From contig NZ_CANLMB010000001.1 in the NCBI RefSeq assembly GCF_947492365.1, positions 1,178,001-1,242,000 on the forward strand: 64,000 bases of DNA, in the 5' to 3' direction. Origin of the DNA: an uncultured Erythrobacter sp. (GTDB lineage: Bacteria > Pseudomonadota > Alphaproteobacteria > Sphingomonadales > Sphingomonadaceae). The notes beneath the pieces are model-generated. The model did not search any database and was not told the origin of the DNA. It saw only the letters and a list, made by a program, of their open reading frames with translations. Shown piece by piece: positions 19,361 to 28,832 of this stretch. Position 1 is the first letter of the stretch, and each line of letters begins with the position of its first letter. The position numbers were made by a program, and so were the translations under genes.

Positions 19361-20425
19361 TCAGTCTTCGGAGTCCGCGTCCGGCCCCGTCATCATCTCC
19401 TCGGCGACCTCGTCGGTTTTACCGCGAATGGCGGCTTCCAACCGGTCGCAAACTTCTGGATTTTCGGCGAGATAAATCTTCGAATTCTCACGGCCCTGGC
19501 CAATGCGAACGCTGTCATAGGAATACCAGCTGCCCGATTTCTCGACCAGACCGGCCTTCACACCAAGGTCGAGGATCTCGCCTCTCTTCGAAATGCCCTG
19601 CCCGTACATGATGTCGAACTCGACCTGCTTGAACGGAGGAGCCACCTTGTTCTTGACCACTTTGACGCGTGTCGAGTTACCGACCACCTCGTCGCGGTCC
19701 TTGATCTGGCCGGTACGGCGAATGTCGAGGCGGACCGAGGCATAAAACTTGAGCGCGTTGCCGCCAGTAGTCGTCTCGGGATTGCCGTACATCACACCGA
19801 TTTTCATGCGCAGCTGGTTGATGAAGATCACCATGCATTTCGAACGGTTGATCGAGCCGGTAAGCTTGCGCAGCGACTGCGACATCAGACGCGCCTGAAG
19901 GCCAACATGCGAATCGCCCATCTCACCTTCGATCTCGGCGCGCGGCACCAGAGCCGCGACCGAATCGACCACGAGAACGTCAATCGCATTGGAGCGCACC
20001 AGCGTGTCCGTGATTTCGAGCGCCTGCTCGCCAGTGTCGGGCTGCGAGATGATCAGTTCGTCAATGTCGACGCCCAGCTTCTTCGCATAGACCGGATCAA
20101 GCGCGTGCTCGGCATCGACAAACGCTGCCGTGCCGCCCGCTTTCTGCGCCTCTGCGATAACATGGAGCGCAAGCGTGGTCTTACCCGAGCTTTCAGGGCC
20201 ATAAACCTCGACGACGCGTCCTTTGGGCAGGCCGCCAATACCAAGGGCAATATCAAGCCCGAGCGAGCCGGTTGAAATCGCTTCAACCTCCATCGCTTCT
20301 TTCGAGCCCAGCTTCATCGCCGAACCCTTGCCGAATGCTCGATCAATCTGAGCAAGCGCAGCGTCGAGAGCCTTTTGACGGTCCACGTCTTTTTCCTTTT
20401 CTACCAGCTTGAGATTGGTAGCCAT
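19361..20425 (-). CDS. recA: Recombinase RecA
   Basis: Strand-exchange recombinase and LexA coprotease, 354 residues. Visible: Walker [12 protein letters not shown], the second nucleotide motif in [17 protein letters not shown], loop L2 region [22 protein letters not shown], and an acidic C-terminus (TGPDADSED). The ATG at 20425 is chosen because AAGGAG lies 8 nt before it; an in-frame GTG three codons upstream sits directly on that site. A LexA box lies 112-126 bp upstream (20537-20551), so this is an SOS gene. It is transcribed divergently from nothing: the DUF4139 gene upstream runs in the same direction. Confidence 0.98.
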   Translation of the reverse strand: MATNLKLVEKEKDVDRQKALDAALAQIDRAFGKGSAMKLGSKEAMEVEAISTGSLGLDIALGIGGLPKGRVVEVYGPESSGKTTLALHVIAEAQKAGGTAAFVDAEHALDPVYAKKLGVDIDELIISQPDTGEQALEITDTLVRSNAIDVLVVDSVAALVPRAEIEGEMGDSHVGLQARLMSQSLRKLTGSINRSKCMVIFINQLRMKIGVMYGNPETTTGGNALKFYASVRLDIRRTGQIKDRDEVVGNSTRVKVVKNKVAPPFKQVEFDIMYGQGISKRGEILDLGVKAGLVEKSGSWYSYDSVRIGQGRENSKIYLAENPEVCDRLEAAIRGKTDEVAEEMMTGPDADSED

Positions 20426-20513
20426 CGCACGCACTCCTTCGCTTGCCTAGGGCCGGTTATCGAGTTTTAACCGGCGCTATGGAGAGACCCCTTTGTCGCC
20501 CCCTGTTGGAATG

Positions 20514-20551
20514 CTTGTATTCGGTTTGTTCCAAAAGAACAAGAGTGGAAC
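20514..20551 (-). promoter_or_regulatory. recA promoter with alphaproteobacterial LexA box
   Basis: On the minus strand GTTC-CACTCTT-GTTC (plus 20537-20551) matches the alphaproteobacterial LexA consensus GTTC-N7-GTTC exactly. Its distal half is part of a -35-like TTGTTC (20537-20542), followed by a 17-bp spacer and -10-like TACAAG (20514-20519). LexA binding would therefore cover the -35 element. Confidence 0.75.
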
Positions 20552-20572
20552 GAAATTTTTTTCTCCGACCAC

Positions 20573-22213
20573 TCAACCAGTGCTTGTAGCGGACCAGTTC
20601 AGCGTGACTTCGGAATCGGCTGGAACGGTGATCTCACCGATAATCATGCCGTCCTTTATCCGTGTCTCGCCGCCTCGCCAGTTGATGTTCCAAACCCCGG
20701 AGCGGCCGAAAACAACCCGCACCAGAACCGGGTGATCGTTGTCGTTTGACACGCTGGACTGCATGGCGCGCCGGCGGGGTGGATCGCCGTTTTCGGGTAT
20801 GCGCACGAGCGGCTCGCAGGTTGCCGAGACTTTGCCGCTGGTGCCGACACGCAGCTCTATTTCTTGTCCGACGGCGTAATCGCGCAGGAAGTTTGAGCTG
20901 ACCAGCATCGGTCCTACCCGACTGGGCTCGAACAGGTTCAAGGCGCCCTGGGGCAAAGCAACGCCCAGCCCTCGCTCCTCATCGTTTCGGGTTACGAGAA
21001 GGATATTGGCGTTGCGCACACCAGGCGCTCCCTCGTTACGGTTGCGAAAGCGCGGGGAGCAGCCGAGGCTATAGACAAAGCCCGCTTCCACCTCTTCACG
21101 ATTGAGGAAGGCTATCTGCTTGGTGCTTTGCGCCGCGACATTGACCCGTTCGGGCACGCGGTAAAGCTTGAGATCTCCCAGTTCCTCCTCGCTTGCTTCC
21201 ATGACTTCGGAGCTCATTGCGGTCACCGCCATGGGCGAATCTTGCAACCGGCTCTCTCTCCGCGTCGCGGTAACAACGATGGCATCGGTTGGGGCCGGCG
21301 CCGGAGCGATGGCGTACAGAGACATCGGCGACGCAGGATTAACGATGGGCGAACCGGCTGCCGTGCTACCAAATGGATAGCATGTCAGACGCAGCGGTTC
21401 TCCTGTGGGTGATCGAGCCATGCGCTCGTAATCGCTGTCGATGTTCAAACGCCCCGCGACCACCAGCAGATTGGCATTGTCGAACGACTGGCCGTTATCG
21501 TTGAGTACAGTGAGCCAGCTGAGCATATCCAGACCGAATTCCTCGCTGCGCCCGCCCTCTTCCATCATCGCGACGTAGTTGGCCTGCCAGTCAAAGCCCC
21601 ATGCAAGATAGGTCAGCGTGACTTCATATGAGCCGCCGCTTTCGTCTCGCGTGTCGATGGAGAAGACGGGTTTGGCAGACAGCCCCTCTGGCACTCGGGA
21701 AAAGCGGAGAGATTCGGGCAGGCCCGCGCATCTCACAGCCTCGAAGCCAGAGCCGATTTGCAGCACCAGCCCGCCATCGGCGCGGGTGCGGACGATGGCG
21801 GGCTGCGACACTGCTTCGCCGGTTGCCGGGTTTGTGCGCGTGATCGTGACGCGGTTGCCGAGCGTGCCGTTCACCAGAGCGGCGGGTGACAGCAATTCGG
21901 CATTGCGGTTCATTTCGATGGTGCCGCCCGGAAGGCCGGTCACAATCGCGCTGACCCCGATCATGCCTTCTGCGACGCCGATAAAGCGAATGGTCGATTC
22001 GCCAGCTGGCAAGGTCACCCGCCGCGTCTCGCTGATCATCGCAAAGCCGCGCGGGTCGTCAGCATCCATTTCTTCACGCTCGCCGCGATCAGGGTCGCGG
22101 TAAATCGTGACCGAAGTGTCATGCGATTCAGCGGCGTAAACGATCTCGCGCGCCTCAAGAGGCTTCGCGACCAGCACGCTCAGCCCAACGAACAGGAATG
22201 CGACGAAACGCAT
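20573..22213 (-). CDS. Exported DUF4139 protein with TonB-plug-like insert
   Basis: A 546-residue DUF4139-family protein, exported (signal peptide about 1-22, cleaved after LEA). It is a paralogue of the gene just upstream; shared blocks are ITRTNPATGEAVSQ and LYRVPERVNVAAQSTKQIAF. Relative to the paralogue it carries a longer linker (about 254-345). Residues 310-341 of that linker (DAIVVTATRR, then ESRLQDSPMAVTAMSSEVME) look like the N-terminal segment of a sphingomonad TonB-dependent receptor. The biochemical role of DUF4139 is unknown. The start is the ATG at 22213; a longer in-frame extension overlaps the neighbour and lacks signal-peptide character. Confidence 0.8.
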   Translation of the reverse strand: MRFVAFLFVGLSVLVAKPLEAREIVYAAESHDTSVTIYRDPDRGEREEMDADDPRGFAMISETRRVTLPAGESTIRFIGVAEGMIGVSAIVTGLPGGTIEMNRNAELLSPAALVNGTLGNRVTITRTNPATGEAVSQPAIVRTRADGGLVLQIGSGFEAVRCAGLPESLRFSRVPEGLSAKPVFSIDTRDESGGSYEVTLTYLAWGFDWQANYVAMMEEGGRSEEFGLDMLSWLTVLNDNGQSFDNANLLVVAGRLNIDSDYERMARSPTGEPLRLTCYPFGSTAAGSPIVNPASPMSLYAIAPAPAPTDAIVVTATRRESRLQDSPMAVTAMSSEVMEASEEELGDLKLYRVPERVNVAAQSTKQIAFLNREEVEAGFVYSLGCSPRFRNRNEGAPGVRNANILLVTRNDEERGLGVALPQGALNLFEPSRVGPMLVSSNFLRDYAVGQEIELRVGTSGKVSATCEPLVRIPENGDPPRRRAMQSSVSNDNDHPVLVRVVFGRSGVWNINWRGGETRIKDGMIIGEITVPADSEVTLNWSATSTG

Positions 22214-22227
22214 TGTCCGGCGCCGGC

Positions 22228-23715
22228 TCAGTAACGCGTTTCGTAAACGACGCGCAGCACGGTCTCGCCCTCGGCGGGCACCGGCACGACCCATTTGCGC
22301 CGGTCGTAATTGAGCTGGGTGCCTTCGATGGACTCGCTGATCACGCGGTAATCATCGCTCCACCAATACCGCATCAGCCCGGACTGGGTGAGATCGACCT
22401 CAACCGGCTGATCCTTAGCGTTGGTGATCGTGTAGCGCATGGTCGTACGATAGAATTCCTGCGGACGCTCGACCTCCACCTGACGGACGATTTCGCCATC
22501 CTCGATGACGCGGAATCTCGCCGTCCGGCGCCATTCATCGGAAGTTATCCGCTCGCGAACCTCGACCTCCGCCTGCACGAAAATATCGAACGCATCGCCT
22601 GTGCGCAGCAACAGCTCGGAACCCATCGGCGTGTGGCCGATCCCGTTCTCGCCGATGAATTGCGGTGTGCCCTGGCTGTCGCGCTGGTAGAAACGGACTG
22701 TGCCCGCAGGCAGAGCGTCGCCCAGCCCCTGATCGCGTGAAGTCGAAAAGGATATGCCGCTGGTCACATTGACCGGGCGGTTATCATTGTTGAGCCAGCC
22801 GACAGAGCGGGCATAGACTTTGCGCCCGGGGACGGACTGCACATCCAGAAAGCTCACCTGCTTGGTCTGCGCGTTCGCAATCGTGGTGCGTTCGGTGATT
22901 GGGTAGAGGTAGAAGTCACCCAGACGCTCGCGATCCGCTGCCTCCGCGCCGGGGCTCAACATCGAGAAATTGGCCGAGCCCCCTCGCCCGCCGCGTGACG
23001 GGTTGCCTGCGACGAGGAGAGTGTTGGCACGGTGGAAGGTCGTGCCGGTATTGTTGGTCAGCGTGACCCAGCCCTGCATATCGATCGAGCTGGTCTGTTC
23101 GTTGAACAGCGCGACATAATCGGCGCTCCATCCCAGCCCGGTCGACAGATAGCGGATCGACACTGGCCGTGTGCCGCTGCTTGTGCTGTCGAGATTGACC
23201 GAAAGCGTCGGACGGGCGCGCAAATTGGGAGGCACCTCGTCAAAGATCACCCGCACTGGCAGGCCGTCATCGCGCAAGACTTCGATGCGGTCACCGATCT
23301 GGACGACCACACCGCCTGCGGTCGACAGAACGGTCGCTCGCTCGCGCGTCTCGCGCCCTGTCGCGGGATTGGTCCGCAGCAAGGTTACGGTCTCGCCGAT
23401 CGCCTTGTCCATCAGCTTTGCAGGCGTGAGCAGGTCGAAATCGAAATTCTGTTCAATGATTGTTGTGTCGGCAGCGGCAAAACTCAGCGTTTGCGGGCTG
23501 ATGCTGGCTGAGACATCGGGCAGTTCCAGCCGCGTTCGCCCGCGCTCAATGTCAATCTGGCGAACGTCCTGAACGAGCGCGAGATTGCTGTTGTAGATCG
23601 TCACCGAGACATCGCCTTGCGACGTTTCATCGGGCGCCGGGAGCGATTGTGATGATGCTGTGGCGGCAAGCGTCGTGCCCACCCCCAATACCAATGCGAG
23701 TTTGACTGCTTTCAT
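22228..23715 (-). CDS. Exported DUF4139 domain protein
   Basis: A 495-residue secreted or outer-membrane-associated protein with signal peptide (about 1-22, ASS|Q). Family blocks: VTIYNSNLALVQDVR near 37-51, LLRTNPATGRETRERATVL, RYLSTGLGWSADYVALF, LYPITERTTIANAQTKQVSF and a C-terminal EVDLTQSGLMRYWWS. It forms a tandem, same-strand pair with the shorter-spaced paralogue downstream (gap 14 bp), so the two are probably cotranscribed and may act together. No enzymatic motif is recognised. Confidence 0.8.
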   Translation of the reverse strand: MKAVKLALVLGVGTTLAATASSQSLPAPDETSQGDVSVTIYNSNLALVQDVRQIDIERGRTRLELPDVSASISPQTLSFAAADTTIIEQNFDFDLLTPAKLMDKAIGETVTLLRTNPATGRETRERATVLSTAGGVVVQIGDRIEVLRDDGLPVRVIFDEVPPNLRARPTLSVNLDSTSSGTRPVSIRYLSTGLGWSADYVALFNEQTSSIDMQGWVTLTNNTGTTFHRANTLLVAGNPSRGGRGGSANFSMLSPGAEAADRERLGDFYLYPITERTTIANAQTKQVSFLDVQSVPGRKVYARSVGWLNNDNRPVNVTSGISFSTSRDQGLGDALPAGTVRFYQRDSQGTPQFIGENGIGHTPMGSELLLRTGDAFDIFVQAEVEVRERITSDEWRRTARFRVIEDGEIVRQVEVERPQEFYRTTMRYTITNAKDQPVEVDLTQSGLMRYWWSDDYRVISESIEGTQLNYDRRKWVVPVPAEGETVLRVVYETRY

Positions 23716-23802
23716 GCGACCCTCCCCGATTTAAGCCGATCCGATCATCGGCGTTGCAACTTTACCGGTTCTGAACGGAAGCGCTAGCCTCTGCCGGGTG
23801 AG

Positions 23803-26298
23803 TCAATTTGCGGCGGAGGAACTCGCCTTGGCCTCGCGCATGACAGCACCAACCTTGTCGCTGATGGCCGCAACGCTGAATGGTTTGGCAATGAAGTGCA
23901 TGTCGGGGATGTCGATTTCGCTGCGCAAATTCTCCTCGGCATAGCCGGACATGAAAAGCACCGGAATATGCGGGCGCAGCTGGCGGATCGCGCGGACCAT
24001 TGCGGGACCGTCCATTCCCGGCATCACCACATCGCTGACAACCAGATCGAATTCTGCGCCAGACGAGATTGCGGCCAGTCCCTCTTCACCGCCGGGACAT
24101 GCTGTGACTTCATAGCCTGCGCGCGCCAGAGCCCGCTCGGCAACGACGCGCACCATGTCCTCGTCTTCGACTAGCAATAGCCGCCCGCCAACCGACCATT
24201 CGGAGGATTCTTCGGTTACGGCCTTTTCGCGTTTGCGCGGCGCTTCGCCGTGATGGACGGGGAAATAGATCGTGAAGCGCGCACCAGTTGTACGACCGCC
24301 GGAATCGGTGACATTGTCGGCAAAGATGAAACCGCCCGATTGCTTGACGATACCGTAAGCGGTCGAAAGGCCAAGGCCGGTGCCCTTGCCTTGCTCCTTG
24401 GTCGTGAAGAACGGTTCGAACAGTTTGGGCAGCACTTCGGTCGGAATTCCGCCGCCATTATCTTGGACGATCAAAACGGTGTAATCGGCAGATGGCAGGA
24501 CTTCGGAACCGAGCTTCACCACTTCGCTTGAATCGAGACTGCGGGTGAGCAGCGATATCCGCCCCTGAGCCGCCTGCCCCGCCTTCCCGCCATGCGGACC
24601 CTTGTCATTGATCGCATCGCGCGCGTTGACGGCCAGGTTCATGATGACCTGCTCAAGTTGCTGCGGATCGGCGCGCACCGCGCCGAGGTTGCGGTCATGC
24701 TGGACGTAATAGTCAATTCTCTCGCCCAGCAGGCGTTTAATCAGCGGGCCGACTTCACTCACAACGTCAGGCAGCTGGAGGATTTCGGGACGCAACGTCT
24801 GCTGGCGCGAGAACGCGAGCAGCTGGCGCGTGAGCGAGGCCGCGCGGTTCGAATTGGCGCGGATCTGCTGGATATCGTCATAGTCGCTATCGCCCGGCGT
24901 ATGGCGAAGCAGCATCAGATCGCAGGTGCCGATAATCGCGGTCAGCACATTGTTGAAATCATGCGCAACGCCGCCTGCGAGCTGCCCGACAGCCTGCATC
25001 TTGGTGGCTTGCGCGACTTGCCGTTTCAGCTGGTTCTCTTCGGACGAATCGGCAAGGCTGAGCAGCACTGCAGCCTCGCCCAGCCCGCGGACACCGGCCA
25101 GACCCATCGAAACCGGCTCTTCAGGCTCCGAAGTCAGGCGCACTGCCATATCACCGCTGGTTGCTGGCCCGCGCCCATGGCGCCGAACAGCATCGGAAAG
25201 GGCTGCCTTGTCTTCGCGCGTAACAAGATCAGTAGGGAATGCGGGTAACCCTCTGCCTTCGCGATCCACCGAGCGCAGGAATGCGTCATTGCCGAACAGG
25301 AAACGTCCGTCGCGATCGGTCATCGCGAGGCCCAGCGGCAATTGCGCGAGCAAAGCCTCAAGCTGGGCAACGCCTGCTTGAGAAGACCCGTCCCAGCCGC
25401 TGCCGATGCCCACGCCGCTATCGATCAGCAGCATCAGCGAACTGCCATCATCAGCCCCCGGCGGAAGCCCCGCTTGCTGCGGTTCGCTGAGTGGCACATC
25501 GATCAATGTCTGCGGCGTGCCCGCTCGTCCTTCGCGCGCGAAGAAGATACGGTCACGGTCATCGGCGCGCAGGAAAGAAACAAAGTCCTGACCCGCCAGC
25601 GTCGCCGCCTCATCGCCCGATGCCCGTTCAGCAAAGCCCGCGCTAACGCTGCGGATAGCACCATCGCTGCGTGTGATCGCAGCTTCGATCCCCGCGCGTG
25701 AAAGCATCGCCCCGAATGGCCCCGATAGGTCGAGATCGGCAAACACGTCGCGCACCTGCGTGATATTGCGAGTGAAACGCCAGATGAGGTGGTCATCACC
25801 CCTCCCCGCCCTCGTGACCGCAATCGCCCAGTCGTTTTCGCTCATATCAAGCGAGCCGAGCGCACCCATGCCATCACGCCAAGCCTCGCGCGCGAGGCGG
25901 CTCATCGCCTCCAATTGCGGACGCTCGAAAGGCATCGATGGGGGAGCGCTTTCGGTTCCGAATGCGTCGACAAAATTCCCATTGGCACAGACCAGCCGGT
26001 TGGCACGGTCGGTGATGGCCACGGCCTCGCCGTGATGTTCTATGGCTGCGACCGTTACCGACCAGTCCGGCGCGGCAAGTTCGGCGGCAGCGGGTTCGGC
26101 GGCCAAGCGCTCGGCCGCCACTACGCCCAGCAGCAGGACGCTGATCCCGGCGGCATAGACACCGGCAAGCACCCAGCTCGACGTGGCAAGAAACAGCACG
26201 AGCGCGCTCAATGCGAGCGCGCCGCCAACGCCGACAAGCATCAACTTGCCAGATTTGCTGTCACCGATCTGTGCGATCTCGTTGCTCACGCCTGCCAT
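23803..26298 (-). CDS. cckA: Hybrid histidine kinase/phosphatase CckA
   Basis: Master cell-cycle kinase feeding ChpT, then CtrA and CpdR. 831 residues: two N-terminal membrane helices (about 18-37 and 41-60), PAS-like regions (80-210, 310-420), HisKA with phospho-His446 in [14 protein letters not shown], and an ATPase domain with [16 protein letters not shown] and [15 protein letters not shown] receiver domain (707-825) has phospho-Asp756 in [12 protein letters not shown]. This is the standard CckA architecture. The neighbours DUF2062 and smpB run in the same direction upstream, an order seen in Sphingomonadales. CpdR, its downstream target, is at 10357 in this window. Confidence 0.95.
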   Translation of the reverse strand: MAGVSNEIAQIGDSKSGKLMLVGVGGALALSALVLFLATSSWVLAGVYAAGISVLLLGVVAAERLAAEPAAAELAAPDWSVTVAAIEHHGEAVAITDRANRLVCANGNFVDAFGTESAPPSMPFERPQLEAMSRLAREAWRDGMGALGSLDMSENDWAIAVTRAGRGDDHLIWRFTRNITQVRDVFADLDLSGPFGAMLSRAGIEAAITRSDGAIRSVSAGFAERASGDEAATLAGQDFVSFLRADDRDRIFFAREGRAGTPQTLIDVPLSEPQQAGLPPGADDGSSLMLLIDSGVGIGSGWDGSSQAGVAQLEALLAQLPLGLAMTDRDGRFLFGNDAFLRSVDREGRGLPAFPTDLVTREDKAALSDAVRRHGRGPATSGDMAVRLTSEPEEPVSMGLAGVRGLGEAAVLLSLADSSEENQLKRQVAQATKMQAVGQLAGGVAHDFNNVLTAIIGTCDLMLLRHTPGDSDYDDIQQIRANSNRAASLTRQLLAFSRQQTLRPEILQLPDVVSEVGPLIKRLLGERIDYYVQHDRNLGAVRADPQQLEQVIMNLAVNARDAINDKGPHGGKAGQAAQGRISLLTRSLDSSEVVKLGSEVLPSADYTVLIVQDNGGGIPTEVLPKLFEPFFTTKEQGKGTGLGLSTAYGIVKQSGGFIFADNVTDSGGRTTGARFTIYFPVHHGEAPRKREKAVTEESSEWSVGGRLLLVEDEDMVRVVAERALARAGYEVTACPGGEEGLAAISSGAEFDLVVSDVVMPGMDGPAMVRAIRQLRPHIPVLFMSGYAEENLRSEIDIPDMHFIAKPFSVAAISDKVGAVMREAKASSSAAN

Positions 26299-26337
26299 AA
26301 CCTGAAGAGACGGAGCCCAAATGCTCCAGCCTCTTGC

Positions 26338-26940
26338 CTAGTTCGCGCTCAACCTTTCGTCGAGACGCTCTTCCATCCGTTTCAGCCGTTTTGCCCGCCT
26401 GCGTGCAACCATGACGCGCCAAATCGCGCTGGAGACCAGATAGCCGACCGCGGATGTGATGACCGCGAGGACAAAGAAACCAACCACGGTAACGCCTGCA
26501 ACCTCGAACGCGTCGATCACCCATTGCCAAGCGCCGCTTTCCAACTGCTCGGTCGCCACCCCGGCTGTCGCGGCGTCGATGCGCAGAATGAAGCGCCCGA
26601 CCTGATTGGCAACCACTGCCCAAAAAGCGATGGTAAAAGGGTTGGTTACGAATGTGACGGCCGCTGCAAGCGGCACATTGGCGCGCGAGGGGAAGGCAAG
26701 AAACGCTGCGAGAAAAATCTGACCGACGGGTATGATAAAGGCACTGAACAGCCCCAAAGCGACCCCACGCGGGACAGAGCGCCGGGTAAAACGCCACAAT
26801 TCGGGCGAGAGGAACCTGTGCGCAATCGGGCGCAGATATTTGTTCCGCGCCATCTCTTCACGGCGCGGCATATATTTGCGGAGCATATCCGCGGCCCAGG
26901 TCTTTGACACACCGGCCTTTGGGGAACGTTGGCTTGCCAT
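26338..26940 (-). CDS. DUF2062 domain membrane protein
   Basis: A 200-residue inner-membrane protein. A basic N-terminal part (MLRKYMPRREEMARNKYLRP) is followed by the DUF2062 core: RRSVPRGVALGLFSAFIIP, a helix FLAAFLAFPSRANVPLAAAV, FVTNPFTI, and a final long helix VAGVTVVGFFVLAVITSAVG. It ends in an Arg/Lys-rich cytosolic tail (RRRAKRLKRMEERLDERL). Function unknown. The ATG at 26940 is chosen; an upstream frame extension lacks similarity. It lies 39 bp upstream of cckA on the same strand. Confidence 0.85.
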   Translation of the reverse strand: MASQRSPKAGVSKTWAADMLRKYMPRREEMARNKYLRPIAHRFLSPELWRFTRRSVPRGVALGLFSAFIIPVGQIFLAAFLAFPSRANVPLAAAVTFVTNPFTIAFWAVVANQVGRFILRIDAATAGVATEQLESGAWQWVIDAFEVAGVTVVGFFVLAVITSAVGYLVSSAIWRVMVARRRAKRLKRMEERLDERLSAN

Positions 26941-27061
26941 CTTAGTTTGCGCCCATGCGCCGACAGACTTGCAAACACAAGCGCGCGTCGGTGAATGTAT
27001 GTGTGGCTGCCATAATCGGCATATGGGTAACAATTGCTGCCTGACCAGTGGGTGAATCTAC

Positions 27062-27090
27062 AGCCCTCTGCGAAAATTCGCGCAGGGGCT
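27062..27090 (-). terminator. Hairpin downstream of smpB, possible terminator
   Basis: On the minus strand AGCCCCTGCG and CGCAGAGGGCT form a 10-bp stem with one bulged A and a loop ending in TTTT. No T-run follows, so termination would be weak or factor-dependent. Confidence 0.4.
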
Positions 27091-27101
27091 CTCCAAGCAG
27101 T

Positions 27102-27584
27102 TCAACCGCGATCGCGCATCAGACGGGCTTTGTCGCGTTTCCAGTCGCGGTCTTTCACGCTCGCGCGCTTGTCATGCGCTTGCTTACCCTTGGCCAGCGC
27201 CAGCTCGACCTTCGCGCGGCCCGTCTTGTTGAAGTAAACCGACAGCGGGACCAGCGTCATGCCCTTGCGCTCGACTGCTCCGAACAGCTTGTTGATCTCG
27301 CGCAAGTTGAGCAGCAGCTTTCGCGGCCGGCGCGGTTCGTGGTTGAGTCGGTTGCCATGGCTGTATTCGGGAATGTTCGCGTTAATCAGCCAGACCTCGC
27401 CATCGCGGATCTCGGCATAGCTCTCGGCTATTGTCGCTTCACCTGCGCGCAAGGCTTTCACTTCGGTCCCCTGCAGCGCAAGCCCCGCCTCAAACTTATC
27501 ATCGATATGATAGTCGAAACGCGCGCGGCGGTTTTCCGCCACGGTCTTTTGCTTGTCGAAGGTTTCGGGTTTGGGACGTGCCAT
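27102..27584 (-). CDS. smpB: SsrA-binding protein SmpB
   Basis: Binds tmRNA and delivers it to stalled ribosomes (trans-translation). 160 residues, typical length. Visible: [21 protein letters not shown] near 17-37, the QGTEVKALR motif, a beta-barrel core ([13 protein letters not shown]), [12 protein letters not shown], and the basic C-terminal tail [20 protein letters not shown] that enters the mRNA channel. It is divergent from the AstE/AspA-like gene. The tmRNA gene itself was not found in this window. Confidence 0.97.
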   Translation of the reverse strand: MARPKPETFDKQKTVAENRRARFDYHIDDKFEAGLALQGTEVKALRAGEATIAESYAEIRDGEVWLINANIPEYSHGNRLNHEPRRPRKLLLNLREINKLFGAVERKGMTLVPLSVYFNKTGRAKVELALAKGKQAHDKRASVKDRDWKRDKARLMRDRG

Positions 27585-27709
27585 GATGGAGCGGCAGATA
27601 GGCGTGTGCGCGGCAAAGTGAAAGGGGGCGATGCAGGCGCTGCCAACATCCCGCTTGCCTTTTCAGTCCTTTGCACCTCAAGTCACCCCCAAGAAGGGGC
27701 GACCAGACA

Positions 27710-28768
27710 ATGTCAGACGATTTCGAGATTGGCGGCACATACATTGCGCGCGGAGAACAGGCCGATATCGGGCTGCCGATCACAACAATGGCCACCGGCT
27801 ACAGCTCGCAATTGGCGGTGCGCGTGCTGCACGGCGCAAAGCCCGGGCCGACGATTTTCGTCAGCGGCGCGATCCATGGCGACGAGATTGTCGGGACAGC
27901 GATTATCCAGCGGATCGCCAACCTGATCTCGCCTGACATGCTGTCGGGCACATTGATGCTGGTTCCGGTGACCAATATCTTCGGATTTCTCAACCACACG
28001 CGCTATCTGCCTGACAGGCGCGACCTCAATCGCAGCTTTCCCGGCAATGCCAATGGCTCGCTCGCGGGACAGGTTGCGCATGTATTCTTCAATGAAGTCG
28101 TCAGCCGCGCCTCGCTCGGGATCGATATCCACTCTGCCGCAGTTCACCGTTACAATCTTCCGCAAATCCGCATCGCGGCGGGTAACAAGAGGCTAGTCGA
28201 ACTGGCTATGACCTTTGCCGCGCCGGTTGTGATCGAAAGCCCTCTTCGCGATGGCTCACTTCGGTCACTGGCGCATGAACAAGGCGTAGAAATGCTCCTG
28301 ATGGAAACCGGCGAGGCGCTGCGTTTCGACCGTTTCTCTATCGAAACAGGTGTCGCGGGCGTACAGCGCGTCCTCGCCCATCTTGGCATGATTGAAACAG
28401 ACGATGCCTTCGCTGCGGCAAGCGCTTCGGCGCGGGCCAATAGATCGCAATGGGTTCGATCGCCGCGTGGCGGAGTAACACACAGAGCCCGTAAGTCTGG
28501 TGACGCGGTTCGGGAGGGCGACCTTCTGGCTGTTGTCGCAGGCCTTTTCGGAGAAGAGCCGCAAGAGCTCCTGAGCCCAGTCGACGGCATCATCATTGGC
28601 CATGCCACCCTACCCGTCGTGCATCAGGGTGACGCGCTGTTCCATATCGCCAAGATCGACAATCCCGAACGCATCGGTGCACGGATCGAGAGTATGTCGG
28701 ACGCGATTTATTCCGGCGAGCCCGCAGGATTTGCCGAGGCGCTGCTTGATGAAGACGAAGTGCTTTAA
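27710..28768 (+). CDS. Succinylglutamate desuccinylase/aspartoacylase-family zinc hydrolase
   Basis: A 352-residue M14-like zinc hydrolase of the AstE/AspA superfamily. The zinc motif HGDE lies in VSGAIHGDEIVGTAII, a second zinc His in IDIHSAAVHRYN, and a substrate Arg in DRRDLNRSFPG. Catalytic Glu is in LLMETGEALR. The C-terminal barrel-like part ends RIGARIESMSD. These enzymes cleave N-acyl amino acids or peptides; some alphaproteobacterial members sit with RimK-like ligases, but none is here. The start is the ATG at 27710; a TTG 39 bp upstream is less likely. The amidohydrolase at 28833 follows in the same direction, fitting an amide-degradation unit. Confidence 0.85.
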   Translation: MSDDFEIGGTYIARGEQADIGLPITTMATGYSSQLAVRVLHGAKPGPTIFVSGAIHGDEIVGTAIIQRIANLISPDMLSGTLMLVPVTNIFGFLNHTRYLPDRRDLNRSFPGNANGSLAGQVAHVFFNEVVSRASLGIDIHSAAVHRYNLPQIRIAAGNKRLVELAMTFAAPVVIESPLRDGSLRSLAHEQGVEMLLMETGEALRFDRFSIETGVAGVQRVLAHLGMIETDDAFAAASASARANRSQWVRSPRGGVTHRARKSGDAVREGDLLAVVAGLFGEEPQELLSPVDGIIIGHATLPVVHQGDALFHIAKIDNPERIGARIESMSDAIYSGEPAGFAEALLDEDEVL

Positions 28769-28832
28769 GCCCGATGGCCTTGCCCCTTGGCTGCGCAGCC
28801 TGCACTAATGCTCGAAAATCAGGGGAACGAGC

